In this document: positions 59,757-64,000 of the stretch, piece after piece
Position numbering within the stretch: position 1 is the stretch's first letter
Layout of the letters: every line of letters begins with the position of its first letter
DNA from: JBBIPA01 sp037443085
GTDB lineage: Bacteria > Chloroflexota > Dehalococcoidia > GIF9 > UBA5629
Reading direction: 5' to 3'
Length of the DNA stretch: 64,000 nt
Assembly (NCBI GenBank): GCA_037443085.1
Contig: JBBIPA010000003.1
Span: forward strand, 1-64,000
Program-made: the position numbers and the translations under genes
The notes under the pieces: model-generated
The model's input: the letters and a program-made list of their open reading frames with translations, nothing else
What the model was told of the DNA's origin: nothing
The model's database searches: none

Positions 59757-62700
59757 ATGCCAGAACAGAAGATTATTCTTGTTTGCCAGGGCACAGGATG
59801 TATTTCCAGCGGATCTGACATTGTTTATGCCGCACTAAAAGCAGCGGTAACCCAACACAAACTCAAAAACGTCAGTGTGGACTTCACTGGTTGCCATGGC
59901 TTCTGTGAGCAGGGACCAAATGTTGTAATTGAACCCGGAGGTATTTTCTATACCCATGTCCAAGCTGAAGATGCGCCAGACATCATCACTTCACATCTGC
60001 GCGACGGAAAACATGTAGAACGACTCTTCTATGTTGACCCGTCAACTGGGAAAGCCATACCCCAGTACAATGAGATCAACTTTTACCAAAAACAGCAGCG
60101 TGTTATCCTCCGTAACTGTGGTCACATCAATCCTGAAAACATCGATGACTATATCAGCAGGGGCGGCTATCAAGCATTGAAAAAAGCTCTCCTTAAAATG
60201 AAACCTGAAGAGGTTATCGAGGAAATCAAAGGATCCGGCCTTCGCGGTCGCGGCGGTGCCGGTTTCCCCACTGGACGTAAGTGGGAATTCTGTCGAAATT
60301 CTCCAGGTGACATCAAATACGTCATCTGCAACGCCGATGAGGGCGACCCCGGCGCCTTCATGGACCGTTCTATTCTGGAAGCCGATCCTCACGCCGTTAT
60401 CGAAGGCTTAACTATCGCCGGCTATGCTATAGGGGCCGCTGAAGGATACATATATGTCCGCGCTGAATACCCACTGGCAGTCAAACGATTCTATGCAGCC
60501 CTGGAACAAGCCAGTACCAAAGGTTTCCTCGGCAATAACATCCTCAATTCAGGCGTTAATTTCATTATTCACGTGAAAGAGGGAGCTGGTGCCTTTGTCT
60601 GTGGCGAGGAAACTGCCCTCATGGCTTCTATCGAAGGCAAACGCGGCATGCCCCGCCCTCGCCCACCTTTCCCGGCACAATTCGGCCTCGATGGCAAGCC
60701 CAGCAACATTAATAACGTCAAAACTATGGCCACCGTCCCTATCATTATCGATAAAGGAGCCGAATGGTTTTCCAAGATAGGCACTGAGAAAAGCCCGGGC
60801 ACTGCTGTCTTTGCCCTCACCGGCAAAATCGCCAATAGCGGACTGGTGGAAGTGCCCATGGGCACACCACTATCCAATATCATCTTTGATATCGGTGGTG
60901 GCATCCCCCGTGGCAGAAGCTTCAAGGCAGTGCAGACCGGCGGTCCCTCGGGCGGCTGTATCCCAGCGCGGTTCATTGACACACCGGTAGAGTACGACAC
61001 GCTCGCCAAGCTTGGCTCCATCATGGGGTCAGGCGGCATGGTGGTACTTGATGAAGCCACCTGCATGGTTGAGGTGGCACGCTACTTTCTCAGCTTTACC
61101 CAGACAGAGTCCTGTGGCAAATGTGTCCCCTGCCGCCTGGGCACCAGGCAGATGCTGGAGATACTGACCAGAATCACGCAGGGCAGAGGAGAAACCAGTG
61201 ACCTTGATACTCTGCTTGCCATAGCCAGGACAGTCAAAGATTGCTCGCTCTGTGGCCTGGGACAAACCTGTCCCAATCCTGTGCTCACCACCCTGAACTA
61301 TTTCCGTGACGAATATGAAGCACATATTAAGGACAAAAAGTGCCCGGCGGCTGTATGCGACGCACTGATGATATCTCCCTGCCAGCACACCTGCCCTGTG
61401 GGCATTAACATTCCCAAATACGTTGCCCACATCGCCGCCGGAGAATATCTGGAGTCCATCCAAACCATCAGAGACAGAAATCCTTTCGCCGCAGTCTGCG
61501 GACGTATCTGCCACCATCCCTGCGAGGGCAGGTGCCGCCGTGGTGAACTGGATGCCCCCGTCGCCATTCGCTCGCTCAAGCGCTTCTCTGCCGACTGGTA
61601 TGCTGAGCATTTTACTGAACTACCACCACCCGAACCCTTCCCCAGAACCAAACCACAGAACATAGCCGTGGTCGGTGCTGGTCCTACCGGCTTAAGCTGC
61701 GCCTACTACCTGGCACAGCTGGGTTACGGTGTCACCGTGTTTGAAGCCCTGCCGGTGGGTGGAGGCATGTTATCCGTGGCCCTGCCAGAATTTCGTCTGC
61801 CCCAGAAAATAATCCAGGAAGACATTGACTACATCACTAAACGCGGCGTGAAAATAAAATACGACACACCTATTAACGTCAATCTCACTGTAGAAGACCT
61901 GAAGAAAGATGGTTTTATCGCAGTCTTCATTGCCGCTGGCGCGCAGAGAAGCCAGCGTTTAGGCATACCCGGCGAGGTGGAAGACCTTGAAGGTTTCTAC
62001 TATGGACTCAGGTTCCTCAGAGATATCAAGGTCGGCAAAACTGTTAAGGTCGGCCACAAAGTAGCGGTCATCGGCGGTGGCAACGTAGCGCTCGATGCAG
62101 CGCGCACCGCCTTACGCCTCGGCGCCGACGATGTCGAAATCTTCTACCGTCGCTCCAGGGAAGAAATGCCGGTCACTGAGATCGAATATGACGAGGCGGT
62201 CGCCGAAGGCATAGACATCAATTTCCTGGTCAGTCCCACTCGCATTGTAAGCGATAAGTGGAAGGTTACCGGATTACAATGTGTCCGCATGCAGCTAGGC
62301 GAGATGGATGAAAGTGGACGACGTCGCCCTGTGGCCATCCCTGGCTCCGATTTTCTTGCCTCAGCAGATACTGTTATTGCTGCAGTAGGCCAAGCACCAG
62401 ACCTGTCCTTCCTGCCTCCAGATAGCGCCCTGGAGCGCACCCGCTGGGAAACGTTGAAGGTCGACTCCCATACTCTGTCAACCAATATCCCCGGCGTCTT
62501 TGCTGGTGGCGATTTCGTCACTGGACCCGGGATGGTAATCCATGCGATCGCTGCGGGCAAGAGAGGCGCCCTCGCCATAGATAAATACCTCAGAGGCGAT
62601 ACCACCTGGATAGAAATGTACGACATTAAGACAGAGGTTATCTTACCAGCCGCGGCCAAGACGGAAGAAGAAGAATGGAAGCAGCAAGGTCGTGTAGAAG

Positions 62701-62819
62701 TACCCACGCTTCCCACTGAACAAAGAAAACGCAGCTTCGAAGAAATCGAGCTTAGCTTCGGAGAAGATATTGCCATACAGGAAGCCAAACGATGCTTGAG
62801 ATGCGACCTCGAGAAATAA
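59757..62819 (+). CDS. NuoF-like NADH-binding subunit fused to a GltD/NfnB-type FAD oxidoreductase
   Basis: A 1020-aa fusion. Residues 1-100 are a thioredoxin-like 2Fe-2S domain (CQGTGCISSG; CHGFC). About 130-430 is the NuoF FMN/NADH core (GLRGRGGAGFPTGRKWEF; CNADEGDPGAFMDR) with SLBB. About 450-510 is the 4Fe-4S site (ESCGKCVPCR). From about 541 comes a GltD-type Fe-S helical domain (CQHTCPVGINIPKYVAHI; CGRICHHPCEGRC), an FAD-binding Rossmann near 634 (VVGAGPTGLSCAY) and an NAD(P) site near 767 (VIGGGNVALDAA), ending RCLRCD. It would take electrons from two pyridine-nucleotide sites, which suits a bifurcating or transhydrogenating complex (inference). Confidence 0.92.
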   Translation: MPEQKIILVCQGTGCISSGSDIVYAALKAAVTQHKLKNVSVDFTGCHGFCEQGPNVVIEPGGIFYTHVQAEDAPDIITSHLRDGKHVERLFYVDPSTGKAIPQYNEINFYQKQQRVILRNCGHINPENIDDYISRGGYQALKKALLKMKPEEVIEEIKGSGLRGRGGAGFPTGRKWEFCRNSPGDIKYVICNADEGDPGAFMDRSILEADPHAVIEGLTIAGYAIGAAEGYIYVRAEYPLAVKRFYAALEQASTKGFLGNNILNSGVNFIIHVKEGAGAFVCGEETALMASIEGKRGMPRPRPPFPAQFGLDGKPSNINNVKTMATVPIIIDKGAEWFSKIGTEKSPGTAVFALTGKIANSGLVEVPMGTPLSNIIFDIGGGIPRGRSFKAVQTGGPSGGCIPARFIDTPVEYDTLAKLGSIMGSGGMVVLDEATCMVEVARYFLSFTQTESCGKCVPCRLGTRQMLEILTRITQGRGETSDLDTLLAIARTVKDCSLCGLGQTCPNPVLTTLNYFRDEYEAHIKDKKCPAAVCDALMISPCQHTCPVGINIPKYVAHIAAGEYLESIQTIRDRNPFAAVCGRICHHPCEGRCRRGELDAPVAIRSLKRFSADWYAEHFTELPPPEPFPRTKPQNIAVVGAGPTGLSCAYYLAQLGYGVTVFEALPVGGGMLSVALPEFRLPQKIIQEDIDYITKRGVKIKYDTPINVNLTVEDLKKDGFIAVFIAAGAQRSQRLGIPGEVEDLEGFYYGLRFLRDIKVGKTVKVGHKVAVIGGGNVALDAARTALRLGADDVEIFYRRSREEMPVTEIEYDEAVAEGIDINFLVSPTRIVSDKWKVTGLQCVRMQLGEMDESGRRRPVAIPGSDFLASADTVIAAVGQAPDLSFLPPDSALERTRWETLKVDSHTLSTNIPGVFAGGDFVTGPGMVIHAIAAGKRGALAIDKYLRGDTTWIEMYDIKTEVILPAAAKTEEEEWKQQGRVEVPTLPTEQRKRSFEEIELSFGEDIAIQEAKRCLRCDLEK

Positions 62820-62877
62820 ATCAACAGCCCGCAGCGGGGATTGAAAGGGGCAAAGCCCATTTTACAACTGACTTCAT

Positions 62878-62906
62878 CCCCTCTCTCCTTGATAGGGAGA
62901 GAGGGG
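62878..62906. repeat. Hairpin repeat between the NuoF fusion and metV
   Basis: An 11-bp perfect stem (CCCCTCTCTCC at 62878-62888, GGAGAGAGGGG at 62896-62906) with a 7-nt loop, followed by GCAAGGGGTGAGAGG. The form is that of dispersed intergenic repeats in draft genomes of this kind. It may also slow transcription between the two parts of the operon; no T-run follows. Confidence 0.5.
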
Positions 62907-62958
62907 CAAGGGGTGAGAGGTTGTTACAAACCTTACTGGCTGCCTAAGGAGGACTTTG

Positions 62959-63603
62959 ATGAAATCTATTACCAAGCAGAAACCATTCGATGAAATAATG
63001 AAGCTCTTGGAAGGCTGTGACCGGGTCTTCATTACAGGCTGCGGCACCTGTACTACTATGACCAAAACTGGCGGCATTGACCAGGTTCTGGAAATGAAGC
63101 AGTGGCTGCAGGATACCGGCAAGCTGGTAACCGGCTGGGTGGTGATTCCCACCAGTTGCGACGATATGACCGAGACGCACCTCAAGGAGAGCAGTGCCGC
63201 CATCCAGAATACCAACTGCATCCTGGTCATGTCCTGTGCGCTGGGATTATTTAAGATAAACTCCTACATAAGCAAGCGCGCCGTGCCCGCAGTGGATACC
63301 TTATTCATCGGCGTTGAGGATGTGCCCGGCAACTTCTACGAAGTCTGTGCCCAGTGCGGCCAGTGTGTCCTGGGCTTTACTGCAGGTATTTGCCCCATCA
63401 CCTTCTGCCATAAAAGCCTGCTTAATGGCCCCTGCGGCGGCACCAACAAGGGCAAATGCGAGGTAGATAAAGACAAGGACTGTGCCTGGACGCTTATCTA
63501 TAATCGACTCAAGGAGCAGAACAGGCTGGATTTGATGCGCCAGCACCTGCCGCCCAAGAACTACCAAGCAGCGCCCAAACCGCGAAAGATTAAAATCGCT
63601 TGA
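62959..63603 (+). CDS. metV: MetV-like methylenetetrahydrofolate reductase partner
   Basis: A 214-aa zinc/Fe-S protein of the MetV family: ITGCGTCTTMTKTGG, a central GWVVIPTSCDD, and a cysteine-rich end (CAQCGQCVLGFTAGICPI; HKSLLNGPCGG; GKCEVDKDKDC). In acetogens MetV forms a complex with MetF and links it to an electron donor. ATG 62959 has AAGGAGG 6 nt upstream. It is followed 17 nt later by metF and preceded by the NuoF fusion operon. Confidence 0.9.
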   Translation: MKSITKQKPFDEIMKLLEGCDRVFITGCGTCTTMTKTGGIDQVLEMKQWLQDTGKLVTGWVVIPTSCDDMTETHLKESSAAIQNTNCILVMSCALGLFKINSYISKRAVPAVDTLFIGVEDVPGNFYEVCAQCGQCVLGFTAGICPITFCHKSLLNGPCGGTNKGKCEVDKDKDCAWTLIYNRLKEQNRLDLMRQHLPPKNYQAAPKPRKIKIA

Positions 63604-63620
63604 GCGAAGGAGATACCGCC

Positions 63621-64000
63621 ATGACAATGCGCTTTAAAGAAGCTCTTAACTCCAGCAAATTCGTCATCACCAGCGAGATCGGCCCACCCAAGGGCACTAA
63701 CCTGGAGAAGATGTTCCACCACATCGAGCTGCTCAAGGATAAAGTGGATGGACTAAATGTGACCGACCACCAGAGCTCAGTGATGCGCTTCCCCTCCATA
63801 GGCGGCTGCCTGGCTATTAGAGAACGCGGCGGTGAGCCTATACTGCAAATGACCTGCCGCGACCGCAACCGGCTGGCGCTCCAGGCCGAGCTACTTCTCG
63901 CCTATACCCGCGGTATTACCAATGTTCTCTGCCTCACTGGCGATGCCGTGCCGGTGGGCGACCATAAAGAAGCTAAAGGCGTCTTCGACCTGGATTCACT
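63621..64000 (+). CDS. metF: Methylenetetrahydrofolate reductase (partial, runs off the window)
   Basis: The first 126 codons of MetF, open to the window end. The family start is seen (FVITSEIGPPKGTNLEKM), then VDGLNVTDHQSS, QMTCRDRNRLALQAELLL and NVLCLTGDAVPVGDH, part of the FMN/FAD barrel. It reduces methylene- to methyl-tetrahydrofolate in the Wood-Ljungdahl pathway. GAAGGAG precedes the ATG. Confidence 0.93.
   Translation, partial: MTMRFKEALNSSKFVITSEIGPPKGTNLEKMFHHIELLKDKVDGLNVTDHQSSVMRFPSIGGCLAIRERGGEPILQMTCRDRNRLALQAELLLAYTRGITNVLCLTGDAVPVGDHKEAKGVFDLDS

Overview
This window looks like a draft-assembly contig from an anaerobic, uncultured Chloroflexota bacterium, most likely a Dehalococcoidia relative (inference, about 0.75). 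Three things point that way. First, the housekeeping blocks (thrS-infC-rpmI-rplT-pheS-pheT; ruvC-ruvA; rnj-ftsK). Second, a strictly anaerobic redox repertoire: aldehyde:ferredoxin oxidoreductase, an old-yellow-enzyme-type flavin/Fe-S reductase, a molybdopterin/4Fe-4S pair, a NuoEF/FdhA-like complex and MetV-MetF. Third, many acyl-CoA, SDR and thiolase/DUF35 genes. A run of 10 N inside pheT shows that it is an assembly.

Layout. 0-10 kb: a frameshifted thermonuclease, then a minus-strand cluster of a branched-chain-type ABC importer (livK-H-M-G-F) followed by an OYE-type reductase and an AOR. 9.5-19.3 kb: a C_GCAxxG_C_C protein, a cupin, SDRs, a corrinoid protein with a UroD-like partner, a divergent MarR regulator, an enoyl-CoA hydratase, a CaiB-type CoA-transferase, and a DUF35/thiolase pair. 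19.3-22.2 kb: a molybdopterin oxidoreductase with its ferredoxin subunit, behind a perfect-consensus promoter with a palindromic operator. 23.0-24.6 kb: a decayed island beside tRNA-Thr(CGT), with a tyrosine-recombinase tail, half of an amidohydrolase, a fragment of an acyl-CoA synthetase and a possible IS end. 24.6-31.3 kb: the translation operon. 31.3-42.9 kb: a transglutaminase lipoprotein, type-4 UDG, RNase J, FtsK, a hypothetical protein, UvrB, RuvA, RuvC, YebC and a small membrane protein. 43-48 kb: an HMG-CoA-synthase-like/DUF35 fusion with a thiolase, an acyl-CoA dehydrogenase with a biotinyl carrier, ThpR and an amidohydrolase. 49-56.3 kb: a signalling cluster of two GAF histidine kinases, a NarL regulator, a tandem receiver, two lone receivers and a cyclic-nucleotide-binding protein, interrupted by a frameshifted serine hydrolase. 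56.6 kb to the end: an FdhA-like protein, NuoE, a NuoF-GltD fusion, MetV and the start of MetF.

The most unusual part is the right end. The FdhA-like subunit aligns with NAD-dependent formate dehydrogenases around the metal site, but has Tyr351-Ser352 where the Cys/Sec-His pair belongs. Its NuoF partner is fused to a complete GltD/NfnB-type flavin module, and the operon leads into MetV-MetF. I infer a flavin-based, possibly bifurcating complex serving methylene-tetrahydrofolate reduction in the Wood-Ljungdahl pathway, with a dead or repurposed FDH subunit as electron conduit. A DNA element of about 84 nt with a hairpin (41 of 45 core positions identical) sits upstream of both this operon and the tandem-receiver/kinase genes, which may tie the signalling cluster to the redox complex.
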